This document shows, in pieces, positions 26,601-34,119 of a stretch of DNA of 64,000 bases; position 1 is the first letter of the stretch; each line of letters begins with the position of its first letter. The notes under the pieces are model-generated. The model did no database searches, was not told the DNA's origin, and saw only the letters and a program-made list of their open reading frames with translations. The stretch lies in contig NZ_JAVJQO010000007.1 in NCBI RefSeq assembly GCF_040218225.1, forward strand, positions 186,001-250,000, given 5' to 3'. Source of the stretch: Gracilimonas sp. (GTDB lineage Bacteria > Bacteroidota > Rhodothermia > Balneolales > Balneolaceae). A program made the translations under genes and the position numbers.

Positions 26601-27787
26601 ACCGTACCTGCTGAATAGCTTTCACTAATCGTTGAATTGTTTAGCCCAACAAGTCCTCCTACCACCGCTGATCCATCAACACCTCCATTGGCATAGCTAC
26701 CCGAAACTGTTCCATTATTTTCACCAGCCAGACCACCGGTATTGCCACCACCTGATATTGATAGTTGCTCTAATCCAATGTTTGAAACCGAACCACCGTC
26801 CCCAATCACAGCAAACAACCCTACATAATCTTCTGTAGCTCGGTCTATAGTCAGCCCTGTAATTACAAATCCCTGCCCATCAAGGCTTCCCGTAAATGCT
26901 GTACTACCTCCTATGGGTACAAACCCTGCTCCTGAATTCCATGTTGATGTCGCTGATGCATCTAAATCATTATTCAGCACAAAATGTAAAGACGGACTGT
27001 CTTTCAGTGCCTGTAATTGTTCAAGGGTCTCTACTTGATAAGGGTCTGCTTCAATTCCCGTTCCTCCAGCAAAACTTACAGATACTGATTCACCCTGTAC
27101 AGGTCCTACCAATGAACTTTCTCCTGAAGTTCCGGCATCAACCCCATCACTTGGAATGACAGAGAAACTCATGTGTTTACCTTCATCAGCAGAAACTAAT
27201 GTGTAGGTAGTTGCGTCTGCTCCACCAATAGCTGTTTTATTCGTTCCTCCGCTGTCATCGCTTCTATACCATGTGAATACAGAGCCACTTTCAGGGTCGC
27301 TATCTAGATCATCATAATCATAGGAACCGGTTAGAGTTTCCCCTACTTCCAATGTTCCACTTATTGATACATTGGAAACCGTTGGAGGATTATTTCCTCC
27401 ACCTCCACCACTACCACCAATAGGACCAACAGGATTACTTGGAGTAGGCATTCCTGTTTCTGTACCATTAGAAGGGGTCACTTCAAACACAATTACCTGG
27501 CCTGCATCTTCTGCAACCAGTGTATAAGTTACTGCGGTAGCACCATCGATAAGCACGGGTGGATCGAATTCACTGGCTAACCGATACCACTGATAGGTTG
27601 AACCCTCTTCCGGAAAGCCATTAGGGTCGTTATAATCATAGCTACCGGTAAGGGTTTCACCTACTTCCAGCAATCCTGTGATCTCCACGAAGTCTGCAAT
27701 AGGGCCTGAGGGTGGTGGAGGAAACTGAGCCCATAATGTAGTTATATTAAATAAAACTATGGGGAGTAGAAGAATCAGTTTTTTCAT
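20603..27787 (-). CDS. 2394-aa T9SS-secreted adhesin-like protein
   Basis: Signal peptide ~1-21. Then two Ig-like units (GLLEVGETLTGSYDY), a GLUG-repeat beta-helix region (~230-540, repeats like GGLVGLNNSTISESYSAG), and three near-identical bacterial Ig-like repeats (~580-850, SGTAQEDETLTASNTLADADG). After that a ~473-residue block occurs twice in tandem (~860-1800): a cadherin-like unit, five ~52-residue propeller-like repeats (YDVSTAVYAGAEEEFYVG then LTFNGDGTKMFVVG), and another cadherin-like unit. A BspA/DUF285 region follows (~1850-2170, FNQPIGNWDVSNVTTMSNMF). The end is a type IX sorting tail (YQNYPNPFNP ... MMLIK). Cell-surface adhesion is the likely role. The start codon overlaps the REC stop by 4 nt. 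Confidence 0.88.
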   Translation of the reverse strand: MKKLILLLPIVLFNITTLWAQFPPPPSGPIADFVEITGLLEVGETLTGSYDYNDPNGFPEEGSTYQWYRLASEFDPPVLIDGATAVTYTLVAEDAGQVIVFEVTPSNGTETGMPTPSNPVGPIGGSGGGGGNNPPTVSNVSISGTLEVGETLTGSYDYDDLDSDPESGSVFTWYRSDDSGGTNKTAIGGADATTYTLVSADEGKHMSFSVIPSDGVDAGTSGESSLVGPVQGESVSVSFAGGTGIEADPYQVETLEQLQALKDSPSLHFVLNNDLDASATSTWNSGAGFVPIGGSTAFTGSLDGQGFVITGLTIDRATEDYVGLFAVIGDGGSVSNIGLEQLSISGGGNTGGLAGENNGTVSGSYANGGVDGSAVVGGLVGLNNSTISESYSAGTVAGTQDIGGLIGLHSLGTVSESYSASDVTGSANNVGGLIGFSYDNVDNSFATGSVSGDTNVGGFAGNYNSGIVSNSYSAGSVTGSTNVGGFIGQKNGFAAATNTFWDNQTSGKANATGIGSTTGITGKTTTEMKTQSIFTDAGWDFTNVWGLDVSKNNGYPNLQAIFGAVFVNSDPTGSVIISGTAQEDETLTASNNLADADGLGAISYQWQRGGIDIAGATASTYTLTQNDVGSVITVAASYTDGEGTAESVTSAGTASVVNVNDVPTGSITISGTAQEDETLTASNTLADEDGLGAITYQWQRGGVDIAGATASTYTLTQSDVGSVITVAASYTDGEGTAESVTSAETSSVANVNDAPTGSVTISGIAQEDETLTASNTLADADGLGTISYQWQRDGIDISGATNSTYTLTLADVGSVITVIASYTDGEGTSESVTSAGTDPVILNNTAPVVSSPIADITVNENVTNALFDLSTTFSDAETASGSLAYTVESNDNPTLVTASIDGSILTLDYQTDQFGTANITVRASDGELFVDETFLVTVNEVNNAPVFAAPYDVSTAVYAGVEFSVRDQVAFPLGFRFNGDGTKMFAVGINSSVAEYTLGTAYDISTAVYAGAEEEFYVGAQEPQPFDLTFNGNGTKMFVLGTSNHTVVEYTLGTIYDVSTAVYAGAEEAFYLAEPELALTGLAFNGDGTKMFVIGIGAEVEEYHLDTAYDVSTALYAGAEEKFYVGAQEPNANDLTFNRDGSKMFVLGDGDGAVVEYHLGTAYDVSTAVYAGAEEEFSVAAQDIAPEGVLFNGDGTKMFMVGRADGAVVEYTLGIAPTTTEFAENGTGTVIDINATDGEGGAADVGLSYSITGGADAAAFAFEAATGILTFVTAPDFENPGDADENNEYVVTIQADDGEAENNTASTTLTITVTDVNETPTVTTPIADVTVDENAANTVVDLSTSFSDAETASGSLTYTIESNGNPALVTATISGSTLTLDYQTDQFGTANITVRASDGELFVDDTFVVTVNEGNNAPIFSAPYDVSAAVYAGAEEEFYVGGQELLPYGLTFNGNGTKMYVIGIDDSDAVVEYTLGVAYDVSTAVYAGAEEEFYVGDQEPAAAGLTFNGDGTKMFVVGTDDAVVEYTLGVAYDVSTAAYAGAEEEFYVGAQSPTPIDLTFNGDGTKMFVVSVEEAEVTEYNLSTAYDVSTAAYAGANEEFVSNQARGVMDLAFNGDGTKMFVLDGYPDFSDTVVEFNLSTAYDISTAVYAGAEQEFYVGGQELEPYGFTFNGNGTKMYVTGGSDAAVVEYSLYSVGAPMTVNFAENGTGTVIDINATDGDGGAVDVGLSYSITGGADAGAFAIEAATGILSFNSSPDFENPSDADTNNVYEVTIQADDGATGNNSASTTLTITVTDVEEIKFFIADNGITVTCKEANPNDTGILGTVTYKALSRDSLKTRVDAGQDVTNVCTSLITNMDDMFLNVTDFNQPIGNWDVSNVTTMSNMFYGNQVFNQDIGNWDVSRVTNMMNMFFGATSFNKPLNEWDVSSVNNMYSMFAATRRVNIRFTPTNFNQPLDKWDVSNVTDMGFMFASSKFNQDLSSWNTASVTNMNAMFVNAYYFNNGFAPGSSSQKVASGSSQKMFDNILMWDVREVKAMKGMFRGAKSFNSKLNNKTGEAWEVVETQEMTNMFYGASSFNQDISGWNPANVECWGNSELYNSPSSPPFYEQNTCRGVDSRKKSVTSTIEDAMGGFLVGSGMSSENASNMFVEWAKLDLQDSVSIDIGDIELTEAGANAMKALREANNITVAWGGQQGVNDKPVFSDLPNPFEIATEDTRIMNLWEYVSDATTPDEQLQFSFGIVSDTAETVGFDNTSGELSITTRADADTFFVAIQVANNENIVSLDTLEVRIDPSFITSAELMAQIPEDFKLHQNYPNPFNPSTIIRYGVPQSSEVRLEVFDMLGRKVATLVNGERQRAGWHQVNFDASRLASGMYLYRIVAGKHVKTRKMMLIK
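22390..25260 (-). repeat. Intragenic tandem duplication (period ~1419 bp) in the adhesin gene
   Basis: The tract CCCGTACGGTAATGTTGGCT occurs at 23602 and again at 25021, an offset of 1419 bp (473 codons). The flanking domain order (cadherin-like, five propeller-like repeats, cadherin-like) is the same in both halves. Within each half a ~155-165 bp repeat encoding YDVSTAVYAGAEEEF is itself repeated about five times. Coordinates are approximate domain limits. Confidence 0.8.
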
Positions 27788-28176
27788 AACGTATTGGTTT
27801 TATGATTTTGAGAAGACAGCATGGGTATGATGCCTGAAAGATCTTTTTTTGAAATGAATCCTAAAGTGGATAAGTGTTTTATTTTTTTTCGCAATGATGG
27901 GCTATCGTAACTGCTAACAAATAGGATTTTTGCACTCGAATCTTTTTCAAGTATCCACTCGGTCGCTTGAATGCCATTCATGTTTGTCAATTGATAATCC
28001 ATGAGTACAAAGTCTGGTTTGGTTTTCGTGTATTGCTTAACAGCATCTTCACCGCTTTCGCATTCAACCAACTCCAGTGCATCTTTGTCAGCCAACAAGT
28101 CTTTATACCCTATTGTTAAGATATTCCCAAGAAGACGCCGCATACCTGCGTGATCATCCACGATCATTATTTTCAT
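27784..28176 (-). CDS. Receiver-only (REC) protein, copy 1, coupled to the adhesin
   Basis: A 130-aa stand-alone receiver domain: IVDDH pocket at residues 4-8, phospho-acceptor Asp in FVLMDYQL, switch Ser in FVSSYD, Lys in FISKKD. No DNA-binding or enzymatic output domain. Its stop codon overlaps the ATG of the 2394-aa adhesin (ATGA), so the two are translationally coupled, an unusual pairing of a cytoplasmic signalling domain with secreted cargo. The kinase and NarL-type regulator lie just upstream, so it probably accepts phosphate from the same relay. Confidence 0.9.
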   Translation of the reverse strand: MKIMIVDDHAGMRRLLGNILTIGYKDLLADKDALELVECESGEDAVKQYTKTKPDFVLMDYQLTNMNGIQATEWILEKDSSAKILFVSSYDSPSLRKKIKHLSTLGFISKKDLSGIIPMLSSQNHKTNTL

Positions 28177-28182
28177 TCGTCG

Positions 28183-28395
28183 GAATTATTTATTTAGAAG
28201 GGATTATGCCTGAAAAAGCCAACGATTCGGTTTTCACCCATTTGAGCATAAATATCCTCTTCAGACTTCCCGAATACAATAGGCAGGAGTACTCATTCGT
28301 ATAGGTAGAAGTACCTATAAATGAGCGTATCATACATTTGAAGCGTGTTCGACCGCGAATTTTAGAAGGGCGTGAGCTCCGCTAAGTCCAAGTTT
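28183..28395. repeat. Duplicated leader segment, copy 1 (partner of 20278-20489)
   Basis: From the REC start through the intergenic region and into the last codons of the NarL-type regulator, this segment aligns base by base with 20278-20489. Long identical runs include CCCGAATACAATAGGCAGGA and AAAAAGCCAACGATTCGG. It defines one edge of the tandem duplication and contains the operator-like boxes. Confidence 0.8.
28279..28318 (-). promoter_or_regulatory. Paired NarL-type operator boxes upstream of REC 1
   Basis: Box 1 at 28279-28296 is ATAGGCA-ggag-TACTCAT. Box 2 at 28301-28318 is ATAGGTA-gaag-TACCTAT, a perfect 7-4-7 inverted repeat. The boxes start 22 bp apart, about two helical turns. TACCTAT and TACTCAT both fit the NarL heptamer TACYYMT. 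The edge is 103 bp before the REC ATG. The NarL-type regulator encoded immediately upstream is the obvious candidate binder. The core promoter itself I could not identify with confidence. Confidence 0.55.
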
Positions 28396-28980
28396 ATTGC
28401 AAATATTATTTCGGTGATTTTGCACCGTTTTTATACTCACATTGAATTCATCAGCAATTTCCTGGCTGGTTTTCATATCGGCAACCTGCTTGATGACTTT
28501 TTTCTCTGTTTTAGTAAGTAAGTTCAAACCATCCTTGTCACTGGCTGGGGTGAGAATTTTTCCATTCCGCTTGATTAGAAAATCGGATAAAGCCGGACTC
28601 AAATAGTGTTTACCACTCAATACCGTTTTAACACATTTGAAAATTTCAGAAGCTGTGTTTTCTTTCAGCACATATCCTTTCACCCCGATATCCATGGCTT
28701 TATTAAACATGGATTCATCTTTGTGCATAGTCAGAAAGATAATGTCTATCTGAATTCCCTCTTGGTGAACCTGTTTTGCTACCTCAAAACCGGTTAGCTC
28801 CGGCATTTCAATATCGAGTATGGCAATTTGAGGACGTTGCTTGCGGATATAGTCCAAAGCTTCTTTTCCATTCTCCGCAGTTATGATTTCAAAACCATCA
28901 TGGCTTTTCAAAACCTGTTGAAGTCCTTTCATCATCAAGGGGTGGTCATCAGCTATCAACGTTTTTACGATACTACCCAT
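28330..28980 (-). CDS. NarL/LuxR-type response regulator
   Basis: A 216-aa regulator: receiver domain ~5-125 with acidic pocket IADDH, phospho-acceptor Asp56 (AILDIEMP), switch Thr in IFLTMH and Lys in YVLKEN; then a LuxR-type helix-turn-helix (~150-210) with LTKTEKKVIKQVADMKTSQEIADEFNVS split over two helices and SIKTVQNHRNNI. Its start overlaps the kinase stop by 16 nt, so the two are a coupled cognate pair. It likely activates the downstream REC/adhesin units. Its C-terminal codons reappear as a relic at 20424. Confidence 0.93.
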   Translation of the reverse strand: MGSIVKTLIADDHPLMMKGLQQVLKSHDGFEIITAENGKEALDYIRKQRPQIAILDIEMPELTGFEVAKQVHQEGIQIDIIFLTMHKDESMFNKAMDIGVKGYVLKENTASEIFKCVKTVLSGKHYLSPALSDFLIKRNGKILTPASDKDGLNLLTKTEKKVIKQVADMKTSQEIADEFNVSIKTVQNHRNNICNKLGLSGAHALLKFAVEHASNV

Positions 28981-31973
28981 TCTTTAACCGATATAACTAT
29001 TGTAATTGTAGTTCCTTCCATTTCACCTGAGTTAACCATTAAGGTACCCCCAAGAGTTTCAACCCGTTCATTCATACCTGACAACCCAAGTCCACCCGCG
29101 TTTAATTTATCATGAGGATCAAAGCCGATACCATTATCCCATATCATAGCTTTCAATCCTGGATCTGCCCGCCTGATAATGACTGACGCTTCAGTAGCTT
29201 GGGCATGTTTGAAAATATTGTTGACCCCTTCCTGAATAACTCTGTAGAAGTTAATTTCTTTCTCTTTGGGAATCACCTCATCAATATCGTCCACATGATA
29301 ACTCCACTCGATGGAGGAGGAATCCTGAACCTGACTGCATAGATTATGAAGCGCTTCAGTCAATCCAAATTTTTCAAGATGAACCGGCCGCAAGCCGTGT
29401 GAAATAGATCGCACATCAGCTATTGAGATGAGAGCACTTTGCATAATTTCATTAAGCTGTTCGTCCAGTTCCGCAGGTTGTTCAACAAATTTTCGAGCTA
29501 GCTCTGCCCTGTTTTTAATAACCAGGATCTGTTGCCCCAGGCTATCATGCAGTTCCGATGCGATCCGCTTTCTTTCCTGCTCCTCTGATTCAATAAGCTG
29601 TTCGGTGAAACGCTTTTGTCGTGCATTCTGTCTTTTAAGCTGCTCTATTCTCAAATAATAGACAAGGCCACCAGCACCAGCAACCAATAGCCCCATTAAG
29701 GTATAGAACCATGTAGTTTGCCAAAAGGGTGGTGTAACTACAATATTCAATGAAGCTCCTTCCATATTCCAAACTCCATCGCTATTCCCGGCAATCACTC
29801 TAAACGTATAATCGCCGGGAGGGATCTTTGAATAGAGTGCTTCTCTTCGATTTCCCACTTCGATCCAATCATCATTCAAACCTTCCATTTTATACCGGAA
29901 CTCTACCTTTTCAGGTTCTGAAAAACTTATAGCTGTATACAGAATTTCCAGATATGGAGTGTTGTAGGATAGTGATATACCAGAAGAAAGCTCAACAGGC
30001 CCCTCATCTGTATTCAGCTTTTCGATATAAATCCGAGGCGATACCTCATTCTTCCTGACTAACCCGGGGTTTACCACGGCAACGCCGGCTACGGTAGGAA
30101 AATAAATGCGGCCTAAAGAATCGGTAAAAGAACTAGGCTGAAACCCCCCATTTGTTTCAGCAGAATTCATGCCATCAGCAGCTCCGTAAGAATTGGATTG
30201 TATGTGATCAATTTCACCATCCAGAAAGTCATTCAAATCACTTCTCTTGACATTTGATATGCCACGATTGCTGCCCATCCAAAAATAGCCACCTTCATCT
30301 TCTACGATATGCGAGATGATATCATCAAACAGGCCATCCTCTTTAGTAATATTTAGAACCTCACTTCCATCCAGCCTGAAAAGTCCATTACCATATGTTC
30401 CAATCCAGATATAGCCATCGCCATCTTCATAAATTGCTCTTACCGGAGGTTGTTTACTATCCGTTTCTTTAGCATTCAGTTCAACCTTCTCGATCTTTCC
30501 AGCTTTTATTCTGTTTAGCCCTGCCCTGGTACCCACCCAAAAAGTCCCTTCTCTATCTTCAACCAACGCCCTGGTATCATTGGCATACAGCCCTTCCTCT
30601 GTTGTATAATGGTTAAAGTGAGACCCATCATATTCATAAAGGCCATCTTCAGTAAGTATCCATATTGTACCGTTGGAATGTTCTGCTATTCCAAATACAG
30701 GAACAACCCCGCCCAAGGCAAGTTCATTTTCAAAGGTATACATGGGTTCATTCAGTGCGCTTCCATAAACAACTCCCAAAGAGCCAATCCATATGCGGCC
30801 TCTTGAATCCTGAAAAACCGACCAGTTACAATCGCTATCCATAAAGTTATGCACCGTGGAGCGCCGGGCAGATGTTCCATCCCACTCAAAAATCCCTCCG
30901 CAATTAGTCGAAAAAAGAGCTCGGCCATCTTTTAATTTGGTAATGGAGAGCATCTTGTCATTCTTCAAGCCCTGTTCCCCGTCTATCATAGTTATGGGAG
31001 TGGGGCTTAGTTTAAATAGGCCATCACCATCGGTCCCGAACCAATAATTGCCCTCATTATCTTCTAAAATACTTCGATACCTGATATCGGGCTGATCGGG
31101 GATTGGATTTAAAACATCAAAGTCTTTTCCATTCCAGACAGAAATGTTTCCGGGCAGATTTATAATGAGGCGCTCATCGTCAAACTTTTTAAATCGGATG
31201 AATTGATCGTCAATTAATCCATTCGCTGCATTGAGGACTTTCCGCTTGCCGTTGGTTAGATGAATCAACCCCGCCTTAACCGTACCGATAAAAAGATTGC
31301 CAGAGTTCTCGGGGAATTCCTGAACCTCAATATATCTCTCGTTATGAACTCCCGAACTTTCCTGAATCTTTACTACCGAATCTCCCAGGGTTTTCAGAAG
31401 TTTAAAGTCATAGGCGAACCAGACTCCGCTGGTGTCTTTAAGGGCTTTATCCGCAAGATTGGTATTATTAATTTCTTTACTTTCAATAAAAGAATCACCC
31501 ACCAATCTGAATATTTTTTCGCGAGCAGACACCCATAGAACACCCCGCTTGTCTTCATTAATTTCAACCCGTGTTTCTCCTGTACCAGGGAATCTAAAGG
31601 TTTCTGCTTCACCTTCTTTGAACCGCTGAATAATGCCTTCATCACCTTCGGGAAAAAGCCAAATGTATCCCCGCTGATCTTCATAAAGCTCAAGAATCCG
31701 CTCAGAGTATAACTGCCTGGTGTTGGACTTATTGAAAATGGTAAATGAGTTCCCATCGAACCGAACAATTCCTCCAAATGTAGCAAGCCAGAGGTAGCCG
31801 TCTTTAGTTTGGATAATATCATTTACTGAACTTTGGGGAAGACCCTCTTCTAATCCAAACTGAGTCACTACATAATTTTCAAAGTTTACAGTTTGTGCCT
31901 CTGAAAAAAATGGAATAGCCAACAAAAAATACAGATAGAGCAAGCCTGATAAGATTGTCCTTTTCTTTGCCAA
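28965..31973 (-). CDS. Hybrid propeller sensor histidine kinase (Reg_prop - Y_Y_Y - TM - HisKA_3)
   Basis: A 1002-aa membrane sensor. Signal peptide ~1-27, then two-component-regulator propeller repeats (~35-640; motifs such as GYLWLATFGGIVRFDG, GYIWIGTYGNGLFRLDG and GTFWVGTRAGLNRI), a Y_Y_Y domain (~670-750, PPGDYTFRVIAGNSDG) and one TM helix (~757-777). The cytoplasmic part has a HisKA_3 domain with the phosphorylated His in ASELHDSLGQQ (~812-825) and an HATPase_c domain (EGVNNIFKHA, DNGIGF, GGLGLSGMNER). There is no attached receiver or HTH. This class in Bacteroidota typically reads periplasmic carbohydrate fragments; the ligand here is unknown. It forms an operon with the overlapping NarL-type regulator. 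Confidence 0.92.
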   Translation of the reverse strand: MAKKRTILSGLLYLYFLLAIPFFSEAQTVNFENYVVTQFGLEEGLPQSSVNDIIQTKDGYLWLATFGGIVRFDGNSFTIFNKSNTRQLYSERILELYEDQRGYIWLFPEGDEGIIQRFKEGEAETFRFPGTGETRVEINEDKRGVLWVSAREKIFRLVGDSFIESKEINNTNLADKALKDTSGVWFAYDFKLLKTLGDSVVKIQESSGVHNERYIEVQEFPENSGNLFIGTVKAGLIHLTNGKRKVLNAANGLIDDQFIRFKKFDDERLIINLPGNISVWNGKDFDVLNPIPDQPDIRYRSILEDNEGNYWFGTDGDGLFKLSPTPITMIDGEQGLKNDKMLSITKLKDGRALFSTNCGGIFEWDGTSARRSTVHNFMDSDCNWSVFQDSRGRIWIGSLGVVYGSALNEPMYTFENELALGGVVPVFGIAEHSNGTIWILTEDGLYEYDGSHFNHYTTEEGLYANDTRALVEDREGTFWVGTRAGLNRIKAGKIEKVELNAKETDSKQPPVRAIYEDGDGYIWIGTYGNGLFRLDGSEVLNITKEDGLFDDIISHIVEDEGGYFWMGSNRGISNVKRSDLNDFLDGEIDHIQSNSYGAADGMNSAETNGGFQPSSFTDSLGRIYFPTVAGVAVVNPGLVRKNEVSPRIYIEKLNTDEGPVELSSGISLSYNTPYLEILYTAISFSEPEKVEFRYKMEGLNDDWIEVGNRREALYSKIPPGDYTFRVIAGNSDGVWNMEGASLNIVVTPPFWQTTWFYTLMGLLVAGAGGLVYYLRIEQLKRQNARQKRFTEQLIESEEQERKRIASELHDSLGQQILVIKNRAELARKFVEQPAELDEQLNEIMQSALISIADVRSISHGLRPVHLEKFGLTEALHNLCSQVQDSSSIEWSYHVDDIDEVIPKEKEINFYRVIQEGVNNIFKHAQATEASVIIRRADPGLKAMIWDNGIGFDPHDKLNAGGLGLSGMNERVETLGGTLMVNSGEMEGTTITIVISVKEWVVS

Positions 31974-32257
31974 TTTGATACTTCCTCCCAGTTTGAATAG
32001 ATACTAACAGCCCTAGAGCCAACGCGGTTCAAATGTAGTTTCCCAAACTGAAAAAAAAAACTTTAAATAGGTCTGTAACGTTATATTTTCTTAAAGCTTC
32101 TACTCATTTGCCGACGATTTATTGAATAGCTTGAAAAAAGAGTTCCGAATTTCTCCTCTCAAAGTTTAGTCCTAGACATTGCATTCTTTCTCAATTCCAC
32201 TCTCCAATTCTTCTCTTCTTTTTGTACATTGTAGCAGAGCTAAAGCGACCTTTGAGA

Positions 32258-34114
32258 ATGTCAGAAACATACCGCGCACTTACCCGGAAATATCGACCAC
32301 ACACCTTTGAGGATATTGTCTCACAAGAGCATGTGAGCAACACCATCAAAAATGCGATTAAGCAAAACAGGCTGTCTCATGCCTATATGTTTTGCGGTCC
32401 GCGTGGTGTTGGAAAGACGACCATGGCCCGGGTTTTGGCCCGAACCATCAATCAGGTGGATATGAGTGTGGATGGGGAGTCTCTTAACCAGACGCTCAAC
32501 ATTGTTGAAATGGATGCCGCCTCCAACAACAAGGTGGATGACGTTCATCACCTGCGTGAAAGTGTTCGCATTCCTCCTCAGAATGGCCGCTACAAAGTAT
32601 TTATCGTGGATGAGGTTCATATGCTCAGTAAAGCAGCTTTTAATGCGCTGCTGAAGACGCTGGAAGAACCGCCCGAGCACGCCATATTTATCTTTGCGAC
32701 TACCGAACCACACAAGGTACTTCCTACCATTCTATCACGGGTACAGCGTTTCGATTTCAAGCGCATTTCCGTGGATGAAATCGTTCAACGACTACGGAAG
32801 ATTTCTCTTGATGAAGATATTTCCATTGATGAGGAATCCCTTCACGTTATCGCTAAAAAAGCGGATGGCGCTTTACGTGATGCCCTTGGCTTGATGGATC
32901 AGGCCATTGCTTTTTGTGGGGATACCATCACCCACGATGAACTGTTGCAAGCACTGAATGTAGTCGGAACCGATCGCCTGTTTCAGTTCATGGAATGTGT
33001 CAAAGAGCATGACGCCGACAAGGGACTTGAGCTCATCAACACCCTGCTGCAGGAAGGCTACGACATACAGGAGTATTTGATTGGGCTGACTGAACACTTA
33101 CGGAACTTATATATCGCTCTTCATAGTGATAAGTTGTATCTGGTGGAAGCTTCCGAAGATACTAAGAAACGCTATCAGCAGACCGCAAAGGATTTCTCCC
33201 GCGATGATTTAATGCGGATGCTGCATATCATCAGCGAAGCGCAGATCAAACTTAAAGATGCAAGTCAGCCACGTATACAGTTTGAAATTACCTTGCTGAA
33301 ACTGATTCACATGGAGCGATCTGAACAGCTATCCGAGTTACTGGCTGGATTGGAGGAGTTAAAAAAAAACTCCGGTAACTTCATAATCTCCTCTCAAAAT
33401 GGTTCAGCCCAAGAAGAAAAAGAACCGGATGTAAAAGAAAGTCCGGAATCTTCTTCAAATGGACAGCCAGCACCGAAAACTGAATCTCAGGAAAGCGAAG
33501 ACTCAGAAAACGAAATTGATACTGCGAAAGAAGAGCCTCAGGAAATTGTTGAAGAAGAGTTTGAGGCAGAAGAAGCAGATTATGAAGAACCCGAATTAGA
33601 TGAGGAAGACGACGATTTTGATATCGGCACCCCGGCCCTTATGACCAGTCTTTCTCAGAAAACGACCGCTTCGAAGAAAGCCTCAAAGCCAGCAGCAAAC
33701 TCAGTTTCCACCTCCCCTTCAACACCAGAAGTAGCAAAGAAAGCACCCGAAAAGCTTACCCTCGAATATATAAATCAGGAATGGCCGGAATACCTGGATT
33801 CGCTTAAAGGCGATTTCCCTATGCTGCTTCACCTTCAAATGGAGCGGGTTAAAGTGGTAAAATTAAAAGGCTCAGAACTGTTTTTAGAATGTGACAACCC
33901 ATTCGCTCAGAAGATGCTGGAAGAACAAAGATCGGAACTTCAGAAAAAATTGAAGGAATGCGTGGGTTCATTGCTGCGTTTTAATGTGTCGGTTGGTGAG
34001 CAGGAAGAGCGCGAAAAACCTATGAGTGTGTATGAGCGTTTCAAACAAATACAACAAAAAGACCCCATTATTCGTGATATTGTTGAGATATTTGGGGCTG
34101 AACTCGAGTATTAG
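32258..34114 (+). CDS. dnaX: DNA polymerase III subunit gamma/tau
   Basis: I place the start at ATG 32258 (MSETYRALTRKYRPHTFEDIV), the standard DnaX N-terminus; an upstream start at 32222 would add twelve atypical residues. AAA+ clamp-loader ATPase with Walker A GPRGVGKTT (47-55), Walker B FIVDEVHML, and sensor 1 in IFATTEPHK. Domain III is followed by an acidic Glu/Asp/Pro-rich linker and a C-terminal tau-like part (~500-618). The four zinc-binding cysteines normally found between Walker A and B are absent: that module is replaced by a short Cys-free stretch, NQVDMSVDGESLNQTL. The clamp loader assembles the replication clamp on primed DNA. Confidence 0.93.
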   Translation: MSETYRALTRKYRPHTFEDIVSQEHVSNTIKNAIKQNRLSHAYMFCGPRGVGKTTMARVLARTINQVDMSVDGESLNQTLNIVEMDAASNNKVDDVHHLRESVRIPPQNGRYKVFIVDEVHMLSKAAFNALLKTLEEPPEHAIFIFATTEPHKVLPTILSRVQRFDFKRISVDEIVQRLRKISLDEDISIDEESLHVIAKKADGALRDALGLMDQAIAFCGDTITHDELLQALNVVGTDRLFQFMECVKEHDADKGLELINTLLQEGYDIQEYLIGLTEHLRNLYIALHSDKLYLVEASEDTKKRYQQTAKDFSRDDLMRMLHIISEAQIKLKDASQPRIQFEITLLKLIHMERSEQLSELLAGLEELKKNSGNFIISSQNGSAQEEKEPDVKESPESSSNGQPAPKTESQESEDSENEIDTAKEEPQEIVEEEFEAEEADYEEPELDEEDDDFDIGTPALMTSLSQKTTASKKASKPAANSVSTSPSTPEVAKKAPEKLTLEYINQEWPEYLDSLKGDFPMLLHLQMERVKVVKLKGSELFLECDNPFAQKMLEEQRSELQKKLKECVGSLLRFNVSVGEQEEREKPMSVYERFKQIQQKDPIIRDIVEIFGAELEY

Positions 34115-34119
34115 TTTTC

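Noticed and set aside
20705-27159. Several long open frames on the + strand opposite the adhesin
   Set aside because: They follow the repeats of the adhesin, have no start context or plausible protein composition, and are antisense shadows.
28183-28278. A core promoter (TTG...TAnnTTTG type) in the REC leader
   Set aside because: A loose match exists in copy 1 but the spacing is long and it is not kept in copy 2, so I do not claim it.
28077-28304. A + strand open frame across the REC 1 leader
   Set aside because: It runs through the duplicated control region and part of REC in antisense; the matching frame is not kept in the second copy.
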